DNA from: Ziziphus jujuba
Lineage: Eukaryota > Streptophyta > Magnoliopsida > Rosales > Rhamnaceae
Length of the DNA: 64,000 nt
Reading direction: 5' to 3'
NCBI RefSeq assembly: GCF_031755915.1
Contig: NC_083379.1
Span: 44,214,001 to 44,278,000 of the forward strand
Part shown: one piece after another, positions 13,066 to 24,682 of the stretch
How positions within the stretch are numbered: position 1 is the first letter of the stretch
Layout of the letters: every line of letters starts with the position of its first letter
Notes under the pieces: generated by a model
What the model saw: only the letters and a program-made list of their open reading frames with translations
Told to the model about the DNA's origin: nothing
Database searches by the model: none
Program-made: the position numbers and the translations under genes

Positions 13066-14514
13066 GTGGGGGGTGGGGGGGTAGAATGAGGAGCCAAATA
13101 GGGGGCACTGACCTCATTTGTTAAAGCATTTCAAAAGATAAAACAAACTAAGTCAAAGATAATAACTTCTGCAATATAAAGCAAGAGAAGTACTTTACCA
13201 TGTTGAACATAGGGTAATAGAATTTCTGATTCAGGGAAGTCTAAATTGGCTAGTTAAAAATACATGCTTGTTTGATCACATTTACCAGTTTTTGAGCACA
13301 AAATATAATCTGGGAATTCTTTAAATATGCAGCTGAAACTTTGGGCTTCAAGACTTATGCGCCGGCATATCTTAGTCCACAGGCATCAGGTAAAAACCTA
13401 CTTATTGGAGCCAACTTTGCTTCAGCTGCATCTGGTTATGATGAGAAAGCGGCAATCTTGAACGTAAGGATTTTATTCTATTTTAGGATAATCAACCTTT
13501 AATTAAGTTTGTAGCCTTCCTTTTTTTTTTCTTTTTTCCCCCATAAAATTTCATATTTTGAAAGAAAAATTGTGCTTTTTTGGCAGCATGCAATTCCGTT
13601 GTCCCAGCAGCTAGAATATTTCAAGGAATACCAGACAAAGCTGGTCAAGGTAGCTGGTGCTAAGAAAGCAGCATCCATTATCAAGGATGCAATATACATA
13701 TTGAGTGCTGGTAGTAGTGACCTTCTTCAGAACTACTATGTCAATCCTCTGCTTAACAAAGTCTACACGTTTGACCAGTATTCCTCCTACCTTCTTGGTT
13801 CACTCACAAGTTTTATTAAGGTATACTATTTCTACTTGTCACTGCTTTCGTGGTCTGACAGTTTAAAAAAATGTGGTTGTGGTCAAAATATGCTATCAGT
13901 ATTGTCAATCTCTGAATGTTGATTGAAGGATTCGCTTTCTTTGGCTGATGAACAGGAGTGGTATAGGTTGGGAGGCAGGAAAATTGGGGTGACTTCACTC
14001 CCTCCATTGGGTTGCCTTCCAGCTGCAAGAACCTTGTTTGGTTTTCATGAGAGTGGATGCATCTCTAGGATCAACACCGATGCCCAAGGATTTAATAAGA
14101 GGATCAGCTCTGCTGCAACAAGTCTTCAAAAGCAATACCCTGATCTTAGAGTTGTTATCTTTGACATTTTCAAGCCTCTTTATGATGTTGTTAAGTCTCC
14201 ATCCCAATATGGTACTTAAAACAAAACTTTGCCATTGGAAGAAGATCTCTAGTTTCAATATTTGATATAACAATTTAATGAGATAATTAAACATATTTCG
14301 TTGAATTTATTTTGTAGGATTTACTGAAGCAACAAGAGGTTGCTGTGGTACAGGGACTGTAGAGACAACATCATTCTTATGCAATTCCAAATCAATAGGA
14401 ACTTGTCCAAATGCGACTCAGTACGTATTTTGGGACAGTGTGCATCCATCTCAAGCAGCTAATCAGGTTCTTGCCGATGCACTGATTGTCCAAGGCATAG
14501 CTCTCATTGGATGA
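12729..14514 (+). CDS. GDSL esterase/lipase 1 (SGNH hydrolase family), 5 exons
   Basis: Secreted GDSL-type lipase/acylhydrolase. Exons: 12729-12981, 13333-13463, 13587-13820, 13956-14211 and 14318-14514, giving 356 residues. The first ATG in frame is at 12729; upstream codons are open but lack ATG. A hydrophobic signal peptide ends at about residue 24 (NGGNAQ). Block I is [12 protein letters not shown] with catalytic Ser40. Block II is [10 protein letters not shown]. Block V is DSVHP with Asp331 and His334. Block III reads SAGSSD, so the usual oxyanion-hole Asn of GxND is Ser; the paralogue at 20658 also lacks it. Conserved [10 protein letters not shown] follows exon 4's start. Length and five-exon layout are typical of plant GDSL proteins. 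The lipid or ester substrate cannot be inferred; cuticle, lipid or cell-wall roles are known in the family. Confidence 0.93.
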
Positions 14515-15182
14515 TGATGATGATGATATACAGTTTTTTTTTTTTTTTTTTTTGGGGGTCAGACGGTCCAAGACCTTGCTACTATTTACTTGTCATAATA
14601 ATCATGTGGTTCATAAAATTTGTTCTGTTTGAAGATATGGGTGAGCTTCCTTTGATTAAAGGGTTTAGAAATACTGGTTAAGTTTATTAATTATCAGAAT
14701 GCTTTGGTATAATTTGTGTAGAAAGATGTTTATTATTTAAGCAACAAATATGTAAAAGTCAAAATGAAATTTTCGATTGGCATTAACTTTGTAATGAAAA
14801 TGAAAGTTGTGAGAACCGGGATACAGAGTTTTAATTAAGTAGCTTAGTTACAAGGGAGTTGTTCCTTGTAAGGGAAGCAAATATCTTGAAAAGGCACTAA
14901 TATTATTGATGTGAATAACCAGTACATATATAAAAGTTACGTAACCAGGGATAACAAAGGATAAGTACAACCTCTAACTGATATACATACATAATGAAAT
15001 ACATACAATAGCATAAGAGAGATATATATAACACAATTATGTTATCCTTTCATTCCTCTCCAATAGAATGCCTGTCACAATTGCTGCATTTCCATGCCAG
15101 ACAGAAAGAGAAACTGAGCTTATTTTACAATCACACATGATCTGTAATTTGGTAGGTAACATAAAATCACCCTTAGGTTGCT
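14515..15182. other. Spacer between convergent GDSL gene 1 and the glycosyltransferase
   Basis: Holds the 3' ends of two convergent genes. A (TGA)n-like run and a poly(T) tract (about 14534-14553) directly follow the GDSL stop. No other feature was seen. Confidence 0.5.
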
Positions 15183-16562
15183 TTATATGTGCCCTTCAGC
15201 TAGCTTTAAAAGTTCATTTACCACTTCATCCACCTCTTCCTCAGCTTTACTTTTTATGCAGTCATTCATTTCTCTTGCTTTCCTTCTAATATCTTCTCCA
15301 GTTTTTTCCACCACCACTTGATTAATAATTTTTCCAACATTTCCTCTTTGAAGCTTTCCATTATCATTGTCCCTCTTAATCTCTAAACCAATCCCTAACT
15401 CCTCTACTAGTCTTGCATTCCATGGCTGATCCATATGCATAGGCATTGCTATGATCGGGACACCAAATGTTATGCTCTCCATGACTGAACCCCATCCACA
15501 GTGACTCACAAACCCACCAATGCTTGTATGGTTCAGAATCTTTATTTGGGGTGCCCAATTCTCAACAACCATTCCCTTCTCTCCCACCCTTTCTAAAAAC
15601 CCATTTGGAAGAGCATCTTCAAGCTTCATTTTCTCTCCCTCTTCAAACCTAACAACCCAAATGAAATTCACCTTGCTAAGCTCTAGCCCATGAGCGATCT
15701 CCTCCATATCTTCCTTATCCAGACAATGCTCACTGCCAAAGGACACAAACACAGTCGAAGACTTGTCTTTCTTGTTGAGCCAGTTGATGATGTCAATACC
15801 CTCATTGCCATGGGCAGGATTTGTAACCAGAGGACCAACAGGAACAATCTTCTTGCCAAAAGAAAGTGAAAGATAATCGATATATTTTCCCTCAAGTTCT
15901 CTACAAGATCTTGCCAGAATGATTTTAGAAGATCTTTGATACATGCTGATGGGTGATATATCTCTTCCCTGATCATCAGTGAAAGGAAGATGCTTGCGCA
16001 TATGGGAAAACTTAATTCTCAAATAATCAGGAGAGATTTCTGGAAAAGGGAATTCTTCATGATCATTTTTGATTTGGTGAAACATTAGAGAAACGAAGGC
16101 CAGTCCGCTAGTTATGAAGGCAACAGATGGAATGTTGAGAGAAGAAGTTAAATCGGGCACCCAAAATGGAAAAACATCATATATGAGCAAGTCTGGCTTA
16201 AGGGTCTGAATGATATGGGAGACTTGAGGTTTGGTCATGTGTACGGCCTTTACGAAGGTGGGAAAGAGATGTAGCGGGAGGCCTCTGGTTGTGTGGTGGT
16301 GAGGAGGAAGGTCAGGAAGAGATGGTAGATGAAGCTCTACTAGTTGTATAGAATTGGAGGGGTAGTTTGGACGAAGATGATGAGGAACTTGGTTCTTGAT
16401 GAAATTGAGATTAACAGGAGAAGTGCACAGATAGATGTTAAAGTTTCCGTGAGTGAGCTTCTTAGCTAGCTCTAGGAATGGAGTTATGTGACCACAGGCC
16501 AACCATGGAAGCATTAGAACTCTCATACTCTTCTGCCTAGCTTCCTCCTTCTCCATGACCAT
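15183..16562 (-). CDS. UDP-glycosyltransferase, family 1, UGT94-like, intronless
   Basis: Transfers a sugar from a UDP-sugar to a small-molecule acceptor in the cytosol. A single 1380-base exon starts at an ATG (16562 on the minus strand) and encodes 459 residues, normal for plant UGTs. His25 in CGHITPF fits the catalytic base and Asp129 in LLIYD its partner. A PSPG box of exactly 44 residues runs from Trp336 (WAPQ) to Gln379 (MDQ), containing HCGWGS. The Gly where most UGTs have Asn (HCGWNS) and the N-terminal MLPWLACGHITPFLELAK resemble enzymes that extend sugar chains on glycosides (the UGT94 group, for example crocetin glucosyl-ester glucosyltransferases). That would suggest a sugar-on-sugar acceptor, which is inference. 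No frame break; the gene stands alone. Confidence 0.93.
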   Translation of the reverse strand: MVMEKEEARQKSMRVLMLPWLACGHITPFLELAKKLTHGNFNIYLCTSPVNLNFIKNQVPHHLRPNYPSNSIQLVELHLPSLPDLPPHHHTTRGLPLHLFPTFVKAVHMTKPQVSHIIQTLKPDLLIYDVFPFWVPDLTSSLNIPSVAFITSGLAFVSLMFHQIKNDHEEFPFPEISPDYLRIKFSHMRKHLPFTDDQGRDISPISMYQRSSKIILARSCRELEGKYIDYLSLSFGKKIVPVGPLVTNPAHGNEGIDIINWLNKKDKSSTVFVSFGSEHCLDKEDMEEIAHGLELSKVNFIWVVRFEEGEKMKLEDALPNGFLERVGEKGMVVENWAPQIKILNHTSIGGFVSHCGWGSVMESITFGVPIIAMPMHMDQPWNARLVEELGIGLEIKRDNDNGKLQRGNVGKIINQVVVEKTGEDIRRKAREMNDCIKSKAEEEVDEVVNELLKLAEGHI

Positions 16563-16844
16563 GAATGATGCTCTCTCTGTCTTTCTGAAGTCTTATCTCT
16601 GTTCTTTTTCCTTTTTTTTTTTTTTTTTTTTTTTTCTTTTTGGGGAATAGTAAATGTCCGGATATATTTCTGAATAAATAGGTCTGACGATTCTCGTATA
16701 AAATAAGTTCCTAAAAATTGAGGTTTTTTTTTTTTTTTTGGGAAATAACAGACAATTCCACATCATTTTATTTGGAAAAACCATGCTTTTTGTGGTAATA
16801 TATTTGAATAAAAAAATCATGTTGTATCTATTTGTGTGTCTGTT

Positions 16845-16883
<39 letters not shown>

Positions 16884-18989
16884 TAAGTCAGAAATGTCAT
16901 AGAAAGTATATATTGGAATAAATAATTATTACATGGACATACCACAAAATCTACAATATCTATTGAAATAACATATGGGTTAGATTTTTTCAAATATATA
17001 CTATATATATATATGGATTAGATTTGTAGTTGCTTAATTGAAAAGATCATGTGAATCTTTTTTTCTTTTTTTTTGAAAAAGAAATCATCTGGTGTATTAA
17101 ATATAAGGAATAATACATAATTATTTAAACGATGCTGGAGCCACCTAAGGCCCTCTTCTAAGTTTCCAACCATGCACTAAAATTAATTAAGATGTAAAGA
17201 TAATCTACCTAGTTTGTGTGACACTGGCCAACTTTACTAGATGATGATCGAGGTAGAAAAGACAAAAGAAAAGCCAGCATAATGTTGAAAACGCCTCTTC
17301 ACAGTTTCTACTATGAAACAATCTGTAAGCAAAAGTTACTGAGTATGGTGAAGTAAAGTAACTTTTTTTTTTTTTTAACTTTTTTTACAATAATTAAGTA
17401 AAATAATTCTTTCAAAAAAAAAAAATGTAAAGTAAAGTAACATCCATGACCAGCAATTGTCCCATAAAATATCTCGAGCGTCCTCTGGGAGGAAATAACA
17501 TTTATACAATTATATGGTTTAAAATAATATTTATCAATTTGAAAGCTGTCATGAGTTTTCTATTAAATCCAAAACATAACCAAAATTCAAATAAACATAT
17601 ATTGGTTCTGTTTAGAAGGAATTTTTTTTTTTTTTTTCAAAAGTTCTATTGGAAAGTTAAAAATTAATAAATATTTATTAATAGAAGTCCAAATTTTGAG
17701 CTTTCTAAATTTTGTTTTTTTTTTATTTTATATAAAAATTTAATAAACATTTAATATAATTTAATAAGCATTTAATATAATTTTTTTATTAACAATCAAA
17801 TATTTATTAACTTTTTAATAAAAAAAATTTTTCAAAAAAATTTATTATACAAAATTCTACAAACTAAAATTTTATTTAGATTAGCCATATCAAACGAACC
17901 CATAACCTTCAATACAACCTCAACATCAAAATTACATAAATGATATAAATGAACAAAAAAAAGAAAAAAAAATTTAAAAAAATAATGTGTTGCAAGTAAG
18001 ATCCTTAATTTTTATAATTTGAGATAAGAATTAAACATTTCAGTAGTGTAATCCAAAAAAAAAAAAAAGTCAATAAAAATATAATAATGCAGTTGGAAAA
18101 TGAAAATCAAATTTCTGGTGTAGTGCCCTGTCTCATTCTCATAATGGCGGGACAAACCATGTCCCATCCCACTTCGCCTAGGCCCTGGCTTAAGGCCTAC
18201 CAGTAGGGCCCCAGCTAAGAAGGGCCCAAAAATAAAATCTTGATATAGAGCATTATATACTGTTTATATACTTTTGGCATTTTGTATTTAATAAATAAGA
18301 TAGAATATTTTATATTTTTCGGAAATATATGAATTTTGACTTTCTTTTAATTCTAAATTGATTTCAATTTATTTTTTTATATCTATAATTATCTTTTATT
18401 TTTGGAAAAGAGCTTCTATCAACTATTAAATTCCATTTTTCCTATTTTCTATATTTGTATTATCTATTAAATCTTTATTAGCTAAAACTTAAAATGAAAA
18501 AGAAAAAAAATCAAAATCCTCTTTGCTCATGAGTTTCTCATTTTATCTAATCTTTTTTTTTTTTTTCGTTCACTCAACTTATATATCTAAGTTGTTTAAT
18601 TTTTAACCACATATTGTATATACTTTATAAATTTTTTATTCAAAAGACCCCCTAAAAAAAAGATAATCTTATTAGTTATTAGTTTTAGCTTTTCTTTTTT
18701 TGCTCATACTAGTTATTAGATTTTATTTAATCAAGGAATTCATAATGTTCATTCTCATATGATATATATATATATATATACACATATAAATATGTTTTTC
18801 ACAACTTTATGTTTGTAATTACCAATTTTTCCATCTATTACTATTCATCATTTAAAAATAAAACCACCTATATGTTTTAATATGCATTCTCTAATTTATT
18901 TTTATTTTTTAAAAACGATTAAATTGATTAGAACTTGGCAATTTTATTTTTTTTTTATAAATATTAGAACTTTAGCACTTGTATAATTC
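16563..18989. other. AT-rich spacer, no gene seen
   Basis: Contains homopolymer T runs (about 16614-16635 and 16725-16739) and a (TA)n tract at about 16847-16875. A GC-richer patch at 18120-18235 contains 'ggccctggcttaaggcc' and 'agggccc'. The patch looks like part of a repeat, but no terminal repeats or coding domain were recognised. Confidence 0.35.
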
Positions 18990-20232
18990 ATTGTCGGTCA
19001 AAAAATATTTGCTATCAAAGCTTATCACAAAAAGGAAAAAAGAAACGTATATTTTAAATAAAAAATTAAAATAAAGTTTAAAAATTTATTAACAATATTT
19101 GAGAAAGGGCACGACACTTTACAACCTCAACAGTCGTGGGTGCTTCCTGGTTGAGAGGTTTGGGTTTATGGTGCCAAGTACCTTCAGATAATTATAGAAA
19201 TTTTTTTTTTTTTTTTTATGAAACAGATAATTATAGAATTGATACAGTAAGACTTCCTCCTGAATGATACGGTTGACAAACTGTCTCTGGGTTAAAAGAT
19301 CCCCATTACACCTAAAATCCTTACCTATCGTAAATTTGAGACAAATATGGAAATGAGACAGAAAAGGAAATTGTCCGTAAACGATGAAATAAAATAAAAA
19401 ATAAATAAATAAAATCTGTTTTTGATGGGCAAGTTTTTAGGAAAAAATGTCAATTTTTCCCACACTATCTAATCACATTAATTATATTTCCTAGCTTACC
19501 TAACTGGCACATCAACCTATATATACCCCATTTGTAAAATATTTACTATCAAAGCTTATCTCAAAAGTACAAAATATATATATATATATATTAAATAAAA
19601 AATAAAATTAATTTTAAAAATTTATTAACGATATTTAATAAAGGACCCGTGCTCAACAACCTCTACAGTCCTGGCTGCACCCTGGTTGAGAGGTCTGTGT
19701 CAACTGTGCCAAGTATCTTCAAATAATTAAAGAATTGATAAAGTCACTAACCATTTTTTATTTCACAGGTATTATTAGTCTCCTATGCATGATTGATATT
19801 TTAAATTAGGAATATGTTAACAATGGCTGAATATCTGATTTTTTTTTTCTTTTTTTGGTGGCTGAAAATTCAGATTGTGTTAAACCAAAAGGCCAATTCA
19901 AAGAGTTAGCCAGTAAGGTTTCCTCCAAAATGATACAGTTCATAAAATAAGAAGAAACATGCTCTGGGCTTAAAGATCCCATTACAGCAATGTTTATTAT
20001 TGTCAAAAAAAATTTGGCCAATAACCCTTTTACACCTATATTTTTCATGATCATAAATATGAGATCCAAAAAGGATATTGTTTGTAAACTATTGAAAAAA
20101 AAAATTAAAAAAACAAGTTTTAGATAAGCATGATTTTAGGAAAAGGTGGCAATTTCTCACACTACTTAAATCACATTAAGTATCTTTCCTAGCATATCTA
20201 GCTGGCAAGTCAGCCTAGATATACCCTACTAG
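18990..20232. repeat. Direct tandem duplication upstream of GDSL gene 2
   Basis: About 18990-19525 aligns with about 19535-20232. Shared landmarks in the same order: 'ctatcaaagcttat' (19011 and 19549), 'aaaaatttattaac', 'acaacctc...cctggttgagaggt', 'gtgccaagta', 'tcctcc.aatgatac', 'aaagatccc', and 'ctaatcacatta' or its variant. The copies are clearly diverged, so the event is not recent. The region lies within 2 kb upstream of the second GDSL start. Confidence 0.65.
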
Positions 20233-20257
20233 TGGCAACAGATGAAGCTAGTTTTAC

Positions 20258-20345
20258 AACCACCAAAATAACTTGTATGACAAGTAACGCTCTGACGATG
20301 ACCGTAACTCATAATACCACTAGCTGGATTGACAGCTACCAAGTC
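20258..20345 (+). promoter_or_regulatory. Conserved upstream block of GDSL gene 2
   Basis: Counterpart of 12331-12423: the 16-base AACCACCAAAATAACT at 20258-20273 and CTACCAAGTC at 20336-20345. They lie about 400 and 322 bases before the ATG at 20658. Confidence 0.4.
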
Positions 20346-20657
20346 ACTGACAACTCCATTTAAGGCATCTCTGTCAGGTATGGGTACCATGAAAATAAAA
20401 TTATGTATGTACAGAAACTATGACCAAATAGAAAGAACCATTACCAAAGAAATGAAGATCGTATAGTGTATATACATATATATATACATGTGGAAATTTA
20501 TTACCTACTGAGATACGAATTTGTTTGTTTAAATGTTGGAACAACAACCAAGTACAAGAAACTCTCAGGTTCATCGTTCTGTTCAAGCGGAGCTTTTACT
20601 AGGGGGTAGTTTCCAATTCCATTTGTTTAGATTAGAGCCCTCAAAACAATAACAATT

Positions 20658-22884
20658 ATGGGTATATATAAGAAGATTAGAGAAGCCTTGGTTTTGGTTT
20701 TGGTACTGTCTGTGTATGCAACTGTAAATGGTGGCAACGCACAAGAATCATCTACTACTCTTGTTCCCGCTGTCATATCATTTGGTGACTCTGGTGTAGA
20801 TGTGGGGAACAATAACTATCTTCCAACTCCTTTCAAGGCTAATTTCCTTCCTTACGGAAAAGACTTTATAAATCACCAACCTACTGGGAGATTTTCCAAT
20901 GGGAAACTAGCAGTTGATTTCACTGGTAAGTAGGCGATACACTTTAGTCTCAGATGGGACTTTATATACTGTATTTTTCATACTAAGTCATGAGAAGTAC
21001 TACTACTTTTCCTTTTTTGAATAATTTTCCGTGCAGTACGCACAAAAGCCTCCAGTACTAGTACTTTACCTTTTAATAAATAATAAACACAAAAATATAC
21101 AATTGTTTGATCACATATACTGGATTTTGAGTGCAAAATATAACATGGGAATTCCTTATATATATATATATATATATTATATGCAGCTGAAATTCTGGGG
21201 TTCAAGGCTTATGCACCAGCTTATCTTAGTCCACAGGCCTCAGGGAAAAACCTACTCATTGGAGCCAACTTTGCTTCAGCTGGATCTGGTTTTGACGAGA
21301 ATGCTGTAGTCTCAAATGTTAGAACACACGCACACATACTTTTTACCACTTTTTACTGCATATATAATAATCTCAATCGTTTAGTTTAACTAAGGTATCG
21401 TTGACGGTGTTGGCCAAAACAAAAAAATAATAATAATAATTTGTTTATTTAAAATATTAATTAGCAGTTAAAATTTGTCAGGTATTTAAATTAATTATAA
21501 AATTAAAAAAATACAAATATAATTTTTTTAAATTTATAGTTGTTTAAAATATTTAAAAAATTATAATTATCGTTTGTTACTATTTGGCATAAACAAAATA
21601 TTGGTATATAAAAATAAAAATTAAAAACTAATAATGTTAAAAAGGACAGCTACATAACCAATTTTATTTTTGGTTATGTCTCAATAATTTTATAAAGAAT
21701 GTTACGAGAATAGCATGGACTTAATTTCGTAAAAATTGAAAAGAAATGCCAACAAAAGTGGCCTGTAATTTAAAAAAAAAAAAAAAAATCTAGTGGATAG
21801 ATTAATAATGATTAATCGTAAGAGGAAACACAAAATTGCTGACAATTCTTTGTATTTGAAAACGATGAAATAAATTTTGTTGCAGCATGCCATTCCATTG
21901 TCCCAGCAGTTGAAGTATTTCAAAAAATACAAAACTAAGCTGGCCAAGATAGCAGGCACTAAGAAAGCAGCATCCATTGTCAATGACTCATTGTATATAT
22001 TAAGCGCCGGTACTGCTGACTTTATTCAGAGTTACTATTTCAATGCTTCACTTAGAAAAGCTTACACTCCTCAGCAATATTCCAACTACCTTGTTGGTGT
22101 ATTCTCTAGCTTTGTTAAGGTATATATCTAAATCTCTTATTATGCTCAATTTCTAAATTACTTTTGAGTAAATTGACCATATAATTCAAAGTCTTTATGT
22201 GGTTGATAAATGAACAGGAGTTGTATGGATTGGGAGGCAGGAGAATTGGGGTGACTTCACTCCCTCCACTGGGTTGCCTTCCAGCGGCAAAAACCTTATT
22301 TGGTTTTCATGAGAAAGGGTGTTACTCTAGGTTCAACAATGATGCCCAAGTATTCAATGAGAAGCTCAACTCCTCTGCAGTCAATCTCAAAAAGCAACTT
22401 CCTGGTCTCAAAATTGTTGTGTTTGACATTTTCAATCCTATTTATGATGCTGTCAAATCTCCCTCAAAATATGGTATATACTTACAATTAAGGAAAAAAA
22501 TTATGGTGCTCCGGGTGTGGTGTATTAGAGATAGAAGTACAAACTCCAATTGTTCTTAAAATCTTTCCTAATTAATTAAGACATATTTAGTAGCGATAAG
22601 TATATATGGATTATTGAATGCTGATTGTACATTTTAATATTAAAAAGATGATGATTTAGCAACTAATCATAAATTTTCATTTTGTAGGATTTGTGGAAGC
22701 AAGAAGAGGTTGCTGCACAAGCAAGAAAAGTATAGAGAAAACATCCGTTTTATGCAATCCAAAGTTAGGAGGAACATGCTCAAATTCTAGTCAATACGTA
22801 TTTTGGGACAGTGTTCATCCATCTGAAGCTGCTAATCAGGTTGTTTCCGAAGCAATGCTTCTACAAGGCATTGCTCTCATTTGA
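20658..22884 (+). CDS. GDSL esterase/lipase 2 (paralogue of gene 1), 5 exons
   Basis: Exons: 20658-20925, 21187-21317, 21886-22119, 22218-22473 and 22688-22884, giving 361 residues. Exons 2-5 have exactly the same lengths (131, 234, 256 and 197) as in the paralogue at 12729, so the two are duplicates. A signal peptide ends near residue 28 (NGGNAQ). Catalytic Ser45 sits in [12 protein letters not shown], and Asp337 and His340 in DSVHP. Block III reads SAGTAD, so Ala replaces the usual Asn and even the Ser of gene 1. The donor of intron 2 is a weak GTTAGA. Intron 2 is longer than in gene 1 because of an AT-rich insertion. Predicted secreted ester hydrolase of unknown substrate. This gene, not gene 1, is the source-like relative of the three GDSL remnants further right. 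Confidence 0.92.
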
Positions 22885-23359
22885 TTATGAAGTATTTTAT
22901 GGTGTGTGTCAAGATCCTTAATGTTATGCAATTTGCTTGTAAACCTTAAAAAAGATGGTTGGTTTTATTCCCAGAATCATGTCCATATGCAAGTAATATG
23001 TTTGATTGCGATATATTTAACTATTGCCACTTGAACTGGTCCAACTCTACTGTGCTTTCCTAGGATTTAATTCTTCTTGATATAATTGATGTTATTTATT
23101 GCTCTTCCCTTTCAGATTTTCTTTCTTTTGGTTGCATCCTCATCCATATAATTGTGAGTTTTGATAATGTATAATTTGTTTGTGTAATTAAAAATGAAGA
23201 CTAAAAGCATCTTCAATGCCCGTTTATTACTTTATCAAATATTTACCAAGATAATTCTCAACTTTTAAAAAGTCTGTTAACTTCTAATAAGTCTGTTAGA
23301 CATGCTGAATAGCAATTTACCCTCTCTCGTCTCTCTTTCCTTTCCAAAATGCTGGCCCC

Positions 23360-23408
<49 letters not shown>

Positions 23409-24378
23409 AAAATTACCATGAAACCATGGCCAGCAAAAGAAAAACAACATTGTTGCGGGTCTCTGTCTCTCTCTCGCAAACGTTGATGGCAGCGTCAACC
23501 CATTCACATCGGATACCATCTACCAAAATTTTAGCAAATTTTGGGAACTTTTTCAACAGACGACACGATGAACTCTGCAACTGCAAGCATTTCCACCTCT
23601 CATCTCCTCTCTGCTCACAACCTCTACAATTTTCTTAGATTCAATCGATGCCTTCCTCTTCAACTGCGATGGTCTTAAAACGTTCTTATCTTTTCCATAA
23701 TTTCATAATTTTTTCTTTGTTCTTTTTTCTTGCTTTACGATTTTTGCCATTGGTGAAGGAAAACAAAAAATTTCAATAAAAAGGTAATAAAAAAATAAAA
23801 TTAAATGAAAAATAAACCGCAGAATCCAATAGAGATTTTTTCGATAAATAGAATCCAATAGAGATTGATTTTTAAATTACATTGTCTATTCAATTGAATA
23901 GATATTCTGCCACATAAATACTAACATCTTTCATTCCATATGCTATAGAAACTCCAATATACAGAACCATTAGAGATACTGATGCCGCTCTAACATTTAT
24001 ATATAACCTATATATACTATTTTAAAGTACATGGAGAGTGGAGTTTGATTTAGAATGAAACTCTAAAAATTCTAAATAGCTATAGTGTACGGTTCTTTTT
24101 TATTTTTTTCCCTCCGTTTCTCTTCTATAAAACCCTGCATCTTTTTCTTGTTTATTTTGCTATTGGTATTATGTCTTTTACTTGTCTGTTTCTTCTGCCT
24201 GCTCTGCTTTGATGAGCATTTAAGGCTCTAGCTTTTCTAAATCATAAGGATCCGAAGGTAAAATCATACGGAACTGAAAGGAAAAGCCACAAGAAGTTTG
24301 AGGCTTCAAATCTGTACGTTAAGAGCTTTGAAATTTAACCAATAAAAGCAGTGTGTCAGTGGAGGAGGAAAAAAAAAG

Positions 24379-24418
<40 letters not shown>

Positions 24419-24682
24419 CAGAGAATTTGGCAACCTCAAACAAAAGCAAAAGAAGAAAACAAAATCTTAAAACATCTAGTGGTGGTCTTATCAGAGGATT
24501 TATACACAGTACTGTATTTTCCACAGTTTTGCAAGTATTCTAAAAGTTTTAAAAAGAAAGTAAGCGTATACAAAGAAGTATAACGTTCAATGCAGAGGCA
24601 TATCTACACTGGTCCTAGCATTTGCCTCATTCAAAGTGTGCACCATTCATTCTTATCTTGTGCACCTGAGAAATGATGTCAG
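22885..24682. other. Spacer between convergent GDSL gene 2 and the PABP-like gene
   Basis: No convincing gene. About 22910-23200, the 3' flank of the GDSL gene, is retained next to the GDSL remnants at 38.1 and 57.7 kb. About 24000-24660 is the 3' flank of the PABP-like gene and recurs beside every PABP-like copy ('aggctctagcttttctaaa', 'tctacactggtcctagcatttgcctca'). A poly(A) run at about 24370-24413 is long enough to be length-variable. Confidence 0.5.
23363..23404. repeat. (CT)n microsatellite
   Basis: About 21 uninterrupted CT units. It explains the arginine/glutamate-rich open frames on the opposite strand, which are not genes. Confidence 0.95.

Noticed and set aside
18120..18240. GC-richer patch as a possible transposon end
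   Set aside because: No terminal inverted repeat, target duplication or coding domain could be paired with it.
23258..23519. Arg/Glu-rich open frames on the minus strand
   Set aside because: They are translations of the (CT)n microsatellite.
24353..24583. Poly-lysine open frame
   Set aside because: It crosses a poly(A) tract in the 3' flank of the PABP-like gene; the same flank in other copies is not open.
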